The notes: a model not told the origin generated them from the sequence alone. A stretch of DNA of 8,852 nt from an uncultured Mailhella sp. (GCF_905187505.1 NZ_CAJJIC010000096.1:1-8852); one strand, 5' to 3'; shown: positions 1 through 7,038, numbered from the stretch's first letter. Numbers and translations are program-made.

Positions 1-366
1 ACACCGGAAATGCTCGCGCTTGAACACCGCTTTCTGTTCAGCCATATGCTTTACAACAGGGAAAACCGCTGGGTGTTCCCGCGCCGCATTCCCTCGGCTT
101 TCATATACACCTTCGGCGTGACCGCTGATCAAACAGAAAGCGTGCTCGCCCCCTTTGCAGGCATGCATGCCCGCATGGGCGACATGCTGGGCGTGGAAAC
201 AAAAGTATGCTGCAGTGCCAATGCCTGGCAGTTCAGCGACTACAGTCTCTACGAAGCCGACCGCTACGATCCGGCCGAAAAGAAAAAATACCATGAGGAA
301 GTCTTCCCTGAAGACTGCCGCAAGGCTTTTGAACTGGGGCGCAGTCTGGCGCTCATGGACCTGTAG
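1..366 (+). CDS. Flavodoxin/NADPH-dependent FMN reductase family protein, C-terminal part
   Basis: The reading frame is open from base 1 and ends with TAG at 364-366, so only the last 121 residues are seen and the true start lies upstream of the window. The fragment resembles the C-terminal half of small flavodoxin-fold NAD(P)H/FMN oxidoreductases common in anaerobes. It has a hydrophobic/aromatic helix (LALEHRFLFSHMLY), a beta strand IPSAFIYTFGV, and a final helix with the familial ending EEVFPEDCRKAFELG followed by a leucine-rich helix. The flavin-binding loop near the N terminus is outside the window, so cofactor use cannot be confirmed. The substrate is unknown. Nothing links it functionally to the downstream permease except same-strand orientation; the 118-bp gap contains hairpins. 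I am fairly sure of the fold family and not of any specific role. Confidence 0.6.
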   Translation, partial: TPEMLALEHRFLFSHMLYNRENRWVFPRRIPSAFIYTFGVTADQTESVLAPFAGMHARMGDMLGVETKVCCSANAWQFSDYSLYEADRYDPAEKKKYHEEVFPEDCRKAFELGRSLALMDL

Positions 367-484
367 ACCTCCGATGCTTTTCCGCGGTTCTCCGCGGATG
401 CCGTGACAGGAAGGGGGCAGGCTCCCGGCCTGTCCTCCCCCGGGCGCGTGCGCCTTCAACACTCTTTTCAACGAGGATAGTGCC
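367..484 (+). other. Intergenic stretch with several inverted repeats
   Basis: This gap between the flavodoxin-family gene and the permease gene contains a clean hairpin, TCCGCGG (381-387) and CCGCGGA (392-398) with a 4-base loop. A second inverted repeat is GACAGG (405-410) with CCTGTC (429-434), and a third is GGCGC (443-447) with GCGCC (450-454). None is followed by a T-run, so they are not convincing intrinsic terminators, although the first could mark the 3' end of the upstream transcript. I see no clear promoter for the permease gene and no obvious PyrR-type leader or uracil-responsive attenuator. Confidence 0.35.
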
Positions 485-1735
485 GTGGAATATCACGTCA
501 TTCAGGTCGAGGAACGGCCGCCGCTTCTTCTCAACATTCCTCTGAGCATTCAGCATCTGTTCGCCATGTTCGGTTCCACCGTGCTCGTGCCCTTCCTGTT
601 CCAGGTGAATCCCACCACCTGCCTGTTCATGAACGGCATAGGGACTCTGCTGTATCTCGTGCTCACGAAGGGCAAGATTCCTTCCTACCTGGGATCGAGC
701 TTCGCCTTCATCTCTCCCGTGCTCGCCATCATCGCGTCAAGCGGCTATTCCTCGGCGCAGTCGGGCTTCATCGTCTTCGGCCTTCTTTTCATTCTCTTCT
801 CGCTGCTCATCAGGGCCGTTGGCACCAGATGGATAGACGTCATCTTCCCGCCTGCGGCCATGGGTTCCATCATCGCCGTCATCGGCCTTGAGCTTGCGCC
901 TACCGCCGCGTCCATGGCCGGTCTCACGGGGGAAAACATCAACATGGACAATGTTCTGGTGTCCATGTTCACGCTCATCGTCACCGTTGTCGGCTCCGTG
1001 GCGTTCAAGGGCTTTCTGGCCATCATCCCCGTGCTCTTCGGCGTCATATGCGGCTACGTGTTCGCCTTCTTTATGGGCATGGTGGACCTCACCCCGGTCA
1101 TCGAGGCACCCTGGTTCCAGATACCGCATTTCTACGCTCCCACCTTCGATCTCAACGCCATCATCGTCATTGCGCCCGCCGCGCTCGTGGTGCTGGCTGA
1201 GCACATAGGCCATCTGCTCGTCACCGGCAACGTGGTGGGACGCGATCTCATCAAGGATCCCGGTCTTTCCCGTTCACTTTTTGCCGACGGCTGCTCCAAC
1301 ATTCTTTCCGGGTTCTTCGGCGCCACGCCCAACACCACCTACGGCGAAAACATCGGCGTCATGGCCATTACCCGCGTCTACAGCGTCTGGGTTCTCGGAG
1401 GCGCGGCCGTCATGGCCATTCTGCTCTCCTTCGTGGGCAAGCTCTCCGAGCTCATCCGCGGCATTCCCGTGCCCGTCATGGGCGGCGTATGCCTGCTGCT
1501 CTTCGGCGTGATCGCCGCCTCCGGCCTGCGCGTGCTCGTGGAACGCAAGGTGGACTACAGCAAGTCTTCCAACCTTGTCATGACCTCGGTCATCATGATC
1601 ATCGGCCTGAGCGGCGCCAAGCTTTCCTTCGGCTCTTTCACCATTCAGGGCATGGTGCTCGCCACCATCATCGCCATCATCCTGAGCCTGGCATTCAAGC
1701 TGTTCGATCATTTCCATCTTCTGCGCAAGGACTGA
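485..1735 (+). CDS. uraA: Uracil:H+ symporter, NCS2 (UraA) family
   Basis: This 416-residue protein is predicted to import uracil with protons across the inner membrane. It matches UraA in length and along its whole sequence. Visible family motifs are GSSFAFISP (70-78), AEHIGHLLVTGN (238-249), SGFFGATPNTTYGENIGVMA (275-294) and PVPVMGGV (328-335). By comparison with E. coli UraA, the substrate and proton-coupling residues appear to be F73, E239, H243, Y286 and E288, all present. The protein is very hydrophobic throughout, as expected for 14 transmembrane segments. The start is GTG at 485, preceded by GAGGA at 473-477 with a 7-base spacing; the conserved N-terminal region begins right after it. 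It is transcribed toward phoU and shares that gene's terminator. Xanthine/uric acid transport is less likely given the close match to UraA. Confidence 0.9.
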   Translation: MEYHVIQVEERPPLLLNIPLSIQHLFAMFGSTVLVPFLFQVNPTTCLFMNGIGTLLYLVLTKGKIPSYLGSSFAFISPVLAIIASSGYSSAQSGFIVFGLLFILFSLLIRAVGTRWIDVIFPPAAMGSIIAVIGLELAPTAASMAGLTGENINMDNVLVSMFTLIVTVVGSVAFKGFLAIIPVLFGVICGYVFAFFMGMVDLTPVIEAPWFQIPHFYAPTFDLNAIIVIAPAALVVLAEHIGHLLVTGNVVGRDLIKDPGLSRSLFADGCSNILSGFFGATPNTTYGENIGVMAITRVYSVWVLGGAAVMAILLSFVGKLSELIRGIPVPVMGGVCLLLFGVIAASGLRVLVERKVDYSKSSNLVMTSVIMIIGLSGAKLSFGSFTIQGMVLATIIAIILSLAFKLFDHFHLLRKD

Positions 1736-1829
1736 TGCCTTCTCCCTGAACGGCGCACAGTCTCCAAAAGATCCTTCGGGGAAAGCTTGACGTTCGTTTT
1801 TCCCGCATACCCGACACATATCGCCATAA

Positions 1830-1875
1830 AAAAGCCCTCCTTCCGCCGGCAAAAGCCTGCGGAGGGAGGGCTTTT
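1830..1875. terminator. Strong bidirectional intrinsic terminator shared by uraA and phoU
   Basis: A 17-base arm (1830-1846) pairs with 1859-1875 with a single G-T wobble. After one mismatch the stem extends by GGC/GCC around an AAAA tetraloop (1851-1854). The left arm is preceded by an A-run (1828-1833) and the right arm ends in TTTT, followed by a T-rich stretch at 1884-1893. It therefore has a U-tract when read from either strand and lies between convergent uraA (+) and phoU (-). A weaker upstream hairpin, CGGGGAAA (1777-1784) with TTTTCCCG (1798-1805), lies just after uraA. Confidence 0.88.
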
Positions 1876-1893
1876 CGCATCCCTTTTTTCTTC

Positions 1894-2577
1894 TTAGTTT
1901 CCGGCATTGCCGGACAGCTTCACTCTGTGCTTGACGGTAATGCCGTCGCACATGAAGCACAGATGCTCCACCACGTTTTCGGAACGACGGCAGATGCGGT
2001 CTATGGAACGAACGATGAGGATGAGAGGAACTGCCACCCCCGGATCGACCTGATTCTGACGAACGGCGCTCATGAGCTTTTCATAAATGGAAAGCAGAAG
2101 GCGCACGCTCTCGTCCGTGCTCTGAAACACCGTCATGCCCTGATTCACATCCTCATTGCGGAAAGAGCCGAGCGACGTATCAAGCATGTCGAAGGCAAGC
2201 TGCATATAGCGGGCAAGCTCATGCTCAAGCTCCGACGGGAGAGCCTCGGGCAGGAAGTTCACCTGCCTTCCTATGGTCACGGCCTCGTCGGCGATGCGTT
2301 CCAGGTCAAGGACCATGCGCACGGCCGTAAGGATGAAGCGCAGATCCTTGGCCACGGGCTGCGTTCTGGCAATGACGCTGGTGCACTTTTCGTCAAGCTC
2401 AAGTTCCATCTCGTCGATGACGTCATCGCCGCGGACTACCTCTTCCGCGACATTGACGTCACGGAGCAGCACGGCGGTGCGGGCCTTGCTGTATGCCATC
2501 TGCACAAGGCTGCCCATGGTAAGCAGCTCGGTCCTCAGTCCACGAAGTACGGACGATCCGTACATCTGATCCTTCAT
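1894..2577 (-). CDS. phoU: Phosphate transport system regulatory protein PhoU
   Basis: PhoU is a cytoplasmic all-helical protein that links the Pst transporter to the PhoR kinase and restrains the Pho response when phosphate is sufficient. The protein has 227 residues, the usual family length, and shows the two-repeat three-helix organisation. The first repeat carries DDVIDEMELELDEKC and the metal-type motif ERIADEA (E93, D97). The second repeat has the equivalent segment DRICRRSEN (193-201), where R197 stands in place of the usual acidic residue. The ATG at 2577 is chosen over the in-frame ATG at 2610 because AGAGG lies at 2588-2584 with a 6-base spacing, and because the upstream ATG falls inside a perfect hairpin. 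It is the last gene of the phoB-phoR-pstB-phoU arm, 167 bp after pstB, and ends at the shared terminator. Confidence 0.92.
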   Translation of the reverse strand: MKDQMYGSSVLRGLRTELLTMGSLVQMAYSKARTAVLLRDVNVAEEVVRGDDVIDEMELELDEKCTSVIARTQPVAKDLRFILTAVRMVLDLERIADEAVTIGRQVNFLPEALPSELEHELARYMQLAFDMLDTSLGSFRNEDVNQGMTVFQSTDESVRLLLSIYEKLMSAVRQNQVDPGVAVPLILIVRSIDRICRRSENVVEHLCFMCDGITVKHRVKLSGNAGN

Positions 2578-2594
2578 GATCAACCTCTGTTTGG

Positions 2595-2674
2595 CGCATG
2601 GCTCCGCCATGCGGCATGTTCCGCCGCACGTTCAGGTTTCGTGCGAAGACTGTGGCGGACAAAGCCGCCGCTTT
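2595..2674 (-). other. Hairpin cluster in the pstB-phoU intergenic RNA
   Basis: The 167-bp spacer between pstB and phoU (2578-2744) contains a perfect 8-bp stem, 2595-2602 with 2606-2613 and a 3-base loop. It ends only 7 bases from the phoU Shine-Dalgarno sequence. A second stem, GCGGC (2611-2615) with GCCGC (2623-2627), shares bases with the first, so the two cannot form together. Further upstream in the transcript, GGCGG (2654-2658) pairs with CCGCC (2665-2669), and this competes with AAAGC (2661-2665) with GCTTT (2670-2674). No T-run follows any stem on the minus strand, so a terminator is unlikely. RNA processing or translational control are possible but unproven roles. Confidence 0.4.
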
Positions 2675-2744
2675 CGTTGTTCGTAAAAATCGTCCATCAA
2701 TCGTGCTCTTCAGGACCATCCGCCCCAAGACGCACGGCCAGGAA

Positions 2745-3503
2745 CTAGCCGAAACGACCCGTGATATAATCTTCCGTCTGCTTCAGCTTGGGACGAGTGA
2801 AGATGACGTCGGTCTCATCGGTCTCGATGAGATCCCCCATGTAGAAGAAGGCCGTATAGTCGGAAACGCGGGCCGCCTGCTGCATGTTGTGCGTGACGAT
2901 GATGACGGTAAGCTGATCCCTGAGCTGACCTATGCCTTCTTCTATCTGCTGGGTGGCGATGGGATCGAGCGCTGAGGTAGGCTCGTCCATGAGCAGAATT
3001 TCCGGCTCCACGGCCAGAGCCCGGGCAATGCACAGACGCTGCTGCTGTCCGCCGGAAAGGGCCAGTGCAGAATCGGAAAGTCTGTCCTTCACTTCGTTCC
3101 AGAGCGCGGCACGCTTCAGACTTTCTTCGACCTTGGCGGCAATGACGGATTCCGACTTCTCGCCGTTGACGCGCAATCCGTAGGCCACATTCTCAAAAAT
3201 GCTCTTGGGAAAGGACGTGGGACGCTGGAACACCATGCCCACCCTGCGCCGCAGAGAAACCACGTCGCAGTCGCGCACGTTGATGTCCTGCCCGTCCAGC
3301 AATATGCTGCCTTCCGCCCGACTGCCCGCCACAAGATCGTTCATGCGGTTCAGGCAGCGAAGATAGGTGCTCTTTCCGCAGCCGGAGGGGCCGATGAGAG
3401 CCGTTACCCTTTTTTCGGGAAACTGGAGACTGATGTTCTTCAGCGCCTGCTTCGCTCCGTAGAAGAAGTTGAGCGACACGGTCTCCATTTTTATGTTCTG
3501 CAT
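2745..3503 (-). CDS. pstB: Phosphate ABC transporter ATP-binding protein PstB
   Basis: PstB is the cytoplasmic ATPase that powers phosphate import through PstC/PstA. The 252-residue length fits the family. All ABC motifs are visible: Walker A GPSGCGKST (38-46), Q-loop Q93 in VFQRPTSFPKSI, signature LSGGQQQR (149-156), Walker B ILLMDEP with D173 and E174, D-loop SALD (177-180) and H-loop H205. The segment RCLNRMND (49-56) and FENVAYGLR (103-111) are typical of PstB rather than other ABC ATPases. The ATG at 3503 is supported by an AAGGAG seven bases upstream; an internal Met at residue 6 has weaker support. It follows phoR by 35 bp, with no obvious promoter between them. It lies in the regulatory arm, away from pstC and pstA on the opposite strand, which is unusual. 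Confidence 0.95.
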   Translation of the reverse strand: MQNIKMETVSLNFFYGAKQALKNISLQFPEKRVTALIGPSGCGKSTYLRCLNRMNDLVAGSRAEGSILLDGQDINVRDCDVVSLRRRVGMVFQRPTSFPKSIFENVAYGLRVNGEKSESVIAAKVEESLKRAALWNEVKDRLSDSALALSGGQQQRLCIARALAVEPEILLMDEPTSALDPIATQQIEEGIGQLRDQLTVIIVTHNMQQAARVSDYTAFFYMGDLIETDETDVIFTRPKLKQTEDYITGRFG

Positions 3504-3538
3504 GGGAAATCTCCTTGAAGAGAGACGTATGAAAAGGT

Positions 3539-5314
3539 TCAGGCAAGAGGAACGGTGAATCGGACTATGCAGCCGGGCCCGTCTTCAATGGAAATGCAGC
3601 CTCCGTGGCGTTCCACGATGTGCTTGCATATGGCAAGCCCCAGCCCCGTCGACACCTGTCCGCCTCTGTGCTTTTCCACTCTGTAGAAGCGCTCGAACAC
3701 CCGTACACGGAGCTCCGGCGGAATGCCGGGCCCGCTGTCGGCCACGCGGAAGACGGCCATGCCGCTTTCCCTGTCGGGCTCGGCGGAAATCACGATCTGC
3801 GAACCTTCAGGAGCATACCGGCAGGCATTTTCCAGCAGATTGCGTATGACTCTCGTCAGATACTCGGCGTCGGCCTTGATGGAGAAGTCCCCGAGGTCAA
3901 GCTTCTCGCAGAATTCCAGCTTCTTGGCTTCTGCCGAAGTCCGACACAAATCCATTCCTCCGCGTATGGCCATGGAGGCCGGCATGGGCTTGATGTCCAT
4001 GGGAATGGCGCCGTTTTCTATGCTGGAGAGCTGAAGCAGATCCTGGACCATGGTGGCCATGTACTGTGAGTTGCGGTCGATGACCTCCAGGAAATGAAGG
4101 GCCCGCGGCTCGGATACATAGCGTTTCAGACTTTCGGCATAGCCCATGATGGCCGTGAGGGGGGTGCGCAGCTCGTGCGAGACGTTGGCCACGAAATCTC
4201 TGCGCATTTCCATGAGCACGGACATCTCCGTAATGTCATGGAACACGGCCACGGCCATGAGCAGCTTGCTTTCACCCACAATGGGGCAGATAAGCACCTG
4301 CAGCTTGCGGCCGGACATGTTGTCCATTTCAAACTGCACCGGTTTTTCCGGAACGTCATGTTTCAGGGACTCTATGCCCTTTTGAAGATCCGGCGAGGGA
4401 ATGACCTCCACAGGCTGCAGCCCCTCGGCATGGGCGGCACGAGGAAAAAGGCGCACAAGCGTGGCATTCACGCTGCGTATGCAGCCGTCATGATCCACTA
4501 CGAGCACCCCTTCCGCTATGCTGTTGAGCACGGCATCAAGCTGCGCCTTCTGGGCAAGAATGTGATTTACCTGCACTTCCATGCGCTGCGCCATGGAATT
4601 GACCGCCGAGGCAAGAGGTGCAAATTCATCGCCGGGAAGCGTACGCAGGCTTATGCGTCCGCTGCGGCTGCCCGGGGTCGCCAGATTCTCCACGGAAGAA
4701 ATCATAAGCTGCAGAGAACGCCGGAAACGCATGGACATGAACGCTGCAAAGGCTATGGCAAAAACAAGCGCCGCCACGGCCCCCGCCAGAAGTGCCCTGC
4801 TTCTGTTCGAAGCATGATCTTCCACAAGAGAAAGCGGTGCGGCAACGCGGATGATGCTTATGGAAGTCCCGGGAATGCTGACACGTCTTGCCGCATACAC
4901 AAAGGAAGTTCCGAGGCTCGAGCTGTAGCGCACGCTGGAGCCCTCTCCATCGGCAAATGCCATGGCCACTTCTTCATGATAACGGTGATTTTCAAGCTCG
5001 GAAATATCCTTGGCGAAGGAATCATAAAGCACCGTGCCTTCGGCATCGATGAGCGTCACGCGGTGCTCTTCGCCAGAATAAAAATTCTTCAGAGTCTCCG
5101 GCAGAGTCTCCCTTTCGTCGAACTTGCCCTTCTTCACCTCTTCCATGATGTAGGTGCGGACAAAGGAGACTTCCCGGAAGGCTTCTTCGCACGTGAGATC
5201 TATGCTTTCCTGCTTGATGCTGTGAAGAAAATACCCGCACGGCACAAGTACGGAAAACAGGATGACGACGCAGAAACAGAAAAAAATCTTAATGGAAAAG
5301 GTAGTGTTCTTCAT
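3539..5314 (-). CDS. phoR: Phosphate regulon sensor histidine kinase PhoR
   Basis: This 591-residue membrane kinase is predicted to phosphorylate PhoB under phosphate limitation. It begins with a transmembrane helix (about 9-31), followed by an extracytoplasmic region of about 140 residues containing VTLIDAEGTVLYDS (86-99), typical of the PAS-like sensor of long PhoR proteins. A second transmembrane helix (about 173-194) is followed by HAMP (about 195-247), a PAS domain (about 255-360), a HisKA H-box FVANVSHELRTPL with H380, and the ATPase domain. In the ATPase domain the N-box is NLLENACRY (492-500), G1 is DSGPGIP (526-532), the F-box is FERFYR (540-545) and G2 is GLGLAI (557-562). The ATG at 5314 follows the phoB stop by two bases and has AAGGA seven bases upstream, so translation is probably coupled to phoB. 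The symbol rests on domain order and context. Confidence 0.92.
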   Translation of the reverse strand: MKNTTFSIKIFFCFCVVILFSVLVPCGYFLHSIKQESIDLTCEEAFREVSFVRTYIMEEVKKGKFDERETLPETLKNFYSGEEHRVTLIDAEGTVLYDSFAKDISELENHRYHEEVAMAFADGEGSSVRYSSSLGTSFVYAARRVSIPGTSISIIRVAAPLSLVEDHASNRSRALLAGAVAALVFAIAFAAFMSMRFRRSLQLMISSVENLATPGSRSGRISLRTLPGDEFAPLASAVNSMAQRMEVQVNHILAQKAQLDAVLNSIAEGVLVVDHDGCIRSVNATLVRLFPRAAHAEGLQPVEVIPSPDLQKGIESLKHDVPEKPVQFEMDNMSGRKLQVLICPIVGESKLLMAVAVFHDITEMSVLMEMRRDFVANVSHELRTPLTAIMGYAESLKRYVSEPRALHFLEVIDRNSQYMATMVQDLLQLSSIENGAIPMDIKPMPASMAIRGGMDLCRTSAEAKKLEFCEKLDLGDFSIKADAEYLTRVIRNLLENACRYAPEGSQIVISAEPDRESGMAVFRVADSGPGIPPELRVRVFERFYRVEKHRGGQVSTGLGLAICKHIVERHGGCISIEDGPGCIVRFTVPLA

Positions 5315-5316
5315 GG

Positions 5317-6006
5317 CTATTCCTTATAGCGATAGCCCATGCCGCGCACCGTCTCCAGATACTGGGCGGCATCTCCCAGCTTTCGACGCAGACGGGCTAT
5401 GTGCACGTCGACCGTGCGTTCGTATCCTTCAAACTGATATCCCCACACGGATGACAACAGTTCCTCGCGCGTGCGAATGCGTCCCGCATTAAGAAAAAAG
5501 TCCTCAAAGATACGATACTCAAGCGCCGTAAGCTCCAGCGTACGGCCGTCGATGGAAACACGACGGCCCTGCTGATCCAGGCTGACGCCGTGCCTCGTGA
5601 TGACACGCTTGCCGGTGTCCATGCTGCGACGACGCAGAATGGCGCGCACACGCAGCATGAGTTCACGGATGTTGAACGGCTTGACCACATAATCATCGGC
5701 TCCGTATTCAAAGCCTATGATGCGATCCATCTCTTCTCCCCGGGCCGTCAGCATGAGAATGGGACACGGCATGCTCTCTGCGGCGTGCTTGTTCAGCTCA
5801 CGGCAGACGGAAAGGCCGTCCCTTCCGGGCAGCATGAGATCGAGAATGATGAGATCGGGCTTCATGGTTTCGGCCATTTCCTGACCGCGCAGGCCGTCGG
5901 CGGCCTGCTCCACATGGTATCCTTCCTCTTCCAGAGAAAAGGCCACCAGTTCCCGAATGTCGTCGTCATCTTCTACCACAAGTATGACAGGCTGTTTGTT
6001 ATCCAC
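5317..6006 (-). CDS. phoB: Phosphate regulon response regulator PhoB (OmpR/PhoB family)
   Basis: This 229-residue two-domain response regulator should bind Pho boxes after phosphorylation by PhoR. The receiver domain (about 6-120) has the acidic pocket E12/D13/D14, phosphoacceptor D56 in LIILDLMLPGRDG, T87 in LMLTARG and K109 in YVVKPFN. The C-terminal winged helix (about 133-229) has TALEYRIFEDF, REELLSSVWGY, RTVDVHIARLRRKLG and the ending TVRGMGYRY typical of the family. Translation starts with GTG at 6006 (codon 4 onward reads KQPVILVVEDD), preceded by AGGGG with a 6-base spacing. It is the first gene of the minus-strand arm, is probably autoregulated through the candidate Pho box at 6048-6065, and is divergent from pstS. 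Confidence 0.94.
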   Translation of the reverse strand: MDNKQPVILVVEDDDDIRELVAFSLEEEGYHVEQAADGLRGQEMAETMKPDLIILDLMLPGRDGLSVCRELNKHAAESMPCPILMLTARGEEMDRIIGFEYGADDYVVKPFNIRELMLRVRAILRRRSMDTGKRVITRHGVSLDQQGRRVSIDGRTLELTALEYRIFEDFFLNAGRIRTREELLSSVWGYQFEGYERTVDVHIARLRRKLGDAAQYLETVRGMGYRYKE

Positions 6007-6031
6007 AACGTTCCCCTTTCGGTTTCAAATG

Positions 6032-6065
6032 TATGTAGCCGTCCTATATGAAGCCAATGTTACAT
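6032..6065 (-). promoter_or_regulatory. Candidate Pho box and -10 element of the phoB arm
   Basis: Read on the minus strand, ATGTAAC (6065-6059) is followed after a 4-base spacer by GCTTCAT (6054-6048), an 11-base periodicity like the tandem 7-mers of a Pho box. Ten bases further is TACATA (6037-6032), a 4/6 match to TATAAT. The hexamer expected at -35 does not resemble TTGACA, which is consistent with an activator-dependent promoter. The match to the E. coli Pho-box consensus is only partial (TGT-A and TCAT cores), and the call is made by eye. Confidence 0.45.
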
Positions 6066-6067
6066 TC

Positions 6068-6081
6068 CGATAAAAATATCG
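6068..6081. repeat. Short AT-rich inverted repeat in the divergent control region
   Basis: CGATA (6068-6072) and TATCG (6077-6081) form a perfect inverted repeat around AAAA. It lies between the two candidate Pho boxes, near the midpoint of the two -10 elements. It could be an operator for another regulator or simply an AT-rich spacer. Confidence 0.3.
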
Positions 6082-6101
6082 TGAATTGCCGCGCCGTTGA
6101 A

Positions 6102-6133
6102 TTGAAACAAAAAGTTAACATCCGGGATATACT
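6102..6133 (+). promoter_or_regulatory. Candidate Pho box and -10 element of pstSCA
   Basis: TTGAAAC (6102-6108) and AGTTAAC (6113-6119) are spaced 11 bases apart with an AAAA spacer, in the pattern of a two-unit Pho box. TATACT (6128-6133), a 5/6 match to the -10 consensus, begins 8 bases after the second unit. TTGAAA at 6102-6107 could act as a -35 but the spacer would be 20 bases, too long for a good unaided promoter. The box read on the other strand (TGTTAAC-TTTT-TGTTTCA) also looks Pho-box-like, so its orientation is uncertain. The implied leader before pstS is roughly 70 bases. Confidence 0.5.
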
Positions 6134-6208
6134 GACGCAACAATCCCTTTCTAAGTTCCAACCTGTCCGGACGGAATGATCCGCAGGACGAAACAAGGAG
6201 TCTGATCC

Positions 6209-7027
6209 ATGAAGATCAAAAACATTCTTATGAGCGTGCTCTTCACGCTCTGCGCGGTTTCTCCGGCGGCTGCCGCGGAATCCATCACCATCAACGGTTC
6301 CACCACCGTGCTGCCCATCATCCAGAAGGCTTCCGAGCACTTCATGGCAAGCTATCCCGACATTTCCATCGTGCTTTCCGGCGGCGGTTCCGGTACCGGC
6401 ATCAAGTCCCTGCTTGACGGCATCACCGACGTGGCCATGTCCTCCCGCGACGTGAAGTCCAGCGAAACCAAGCTCGCCGCCGGCAAAAAAATGGAACTGA
6501 CCCGCACCGTCATCGCCGTGGACGCCCTCGTGCCCATCGTGAACACCAAGAACCCCGTGAAAGACCTTTCCATCGATCAGCTCCGTGACATTTTCTCCGG
6601 CAAGATCACCAACTGGAAGGAACTGGGCGGCAGCGACAACACCATCGTGGTCGTCAACCGCGACAACTCCTCCGGCACCTACGAATGCTGGAAGGAACTG
6701 GTCATGAAGGACGCCAAGGTCATGCCCAAGGCCCTCACCCAGGCCAGCAACGGCGGCGTTGCTCAGAACGTGGCCACCAATCCCAACGCCATCGGTTATA
6801 TCGGTATGGGATATCTGAATGACAACGTCAAGGGGCTCTCCATCGGCGGCATCCAGGCCACTGCCGAAACCGCTCTTGCCAAGAAGTGGCCTCTCTCCCG
6901 CGACCTCTACCTCTTCACCAACGGCAAGCCTGCCGGCAACACCGCCAAGTTCATGGATTTCATGCTTGATCCCCAGCTCGGCCAGCAGGATGTGCTGAAG
7001 GCCGGCTACATTCCGCTCGCCAAGTAG
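6209..7027 (+). CDS. pstS: Periplasmic phosphate-binding protein PstS
   Basis: PstS captures phosphate in the periplasm and delivers it to PstC/PstA. The 272-residue precursor begins with a Sec signal peptide (KIK then a hydrophobic core, with a probable cut after PAAAA near residue 23). The cysteine at 15 is not in a good lipobox, so it is probably soluble rather than a lipoprotein. Phosphate-binding segments are visible: NGSTTV (29-34), SGGGSGTGI (57-65), DVAMSSRD (74-81) and NRDNSSGTYE (150-159). The ending DVLKAGYIPL is typical of the family. The ATG at 6209 has AAGGAG at 6195-6200 with an 8-base spacing. Codon choice looks strongly biased (AAC, AAG, ATC, GGC), more so than in pstC, which suggests high expression. 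It is first in the pstSCA arm, divergent from phoB. Confidence 0.95.
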   Translation: MKIKNILMSVLFTLCAVSPAAAAESITINGSTTVLPIIQKASEHFMASYPDISIVLSGGGSGTGIKSLLDGITDVAMSSRDVKSSETKLAAGKKMELTRTVIAVDALVPIVNTKNPVKDLSIDQLRDIFSGKITNWKELGGSDNTIVVVNRDNSSGTYECWKELVMKDAKVMPKALTQASNGGVAQNVATNPNAIGYIGMGYLNDNVKGLSIGGIQATAETALAKKWPLSRDLYLFTNGKPAGNTAKFMDFMLDPQLGQQDVLKAGYIPLAK

Positions 7028-7038
7028 ACGTTTTCTCC

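Noticed and set aside
367..484. A pyrimidine-responsive attenuator (PyrR type) before uraA
   Set aside because: Hairpins are present but I see no T-run after them and no recognisable PyrR-binding loop.
1274..1960. A 228-codon minus-strand frame opposite the end of uraA
   Set aside because: It runs across the bidirectional terminator and is antisense to conserved UraA motifs.
2578..2610. An upstream ATG extending PhoU by 11 residues
   Set aside because: This start lies inside a perfect hairpin and lacks a Shine-Dalgarno sequence, while the ATG at 2577 has a well-placed AGAGG.
1927..2748. A 273-codon open frame on the plus strand opposite phoU
   Set aside because: It is antisense to phoU and crosses into the hairpin-rich spacer. 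The composition looks like a shadow frame and there is no ribosome-binding site.
4094..5329. A 411-codon open frame on the plus strand opposite phoR
   Set aside because: It is antisense to a gene with complete kinase motifs. Its translation is rich in His, Arg and Gly with no recognisable domain, as expected for a shadow frame in GC-rich coding DNA.
6209..6280. PstS as a lipoprotein because of Cys15 in the signal peptide
   Set aside because: The residues before the cysteine (F-T-L) do not fit a lipobox, and an AAA-type signal peptidase I site follows.
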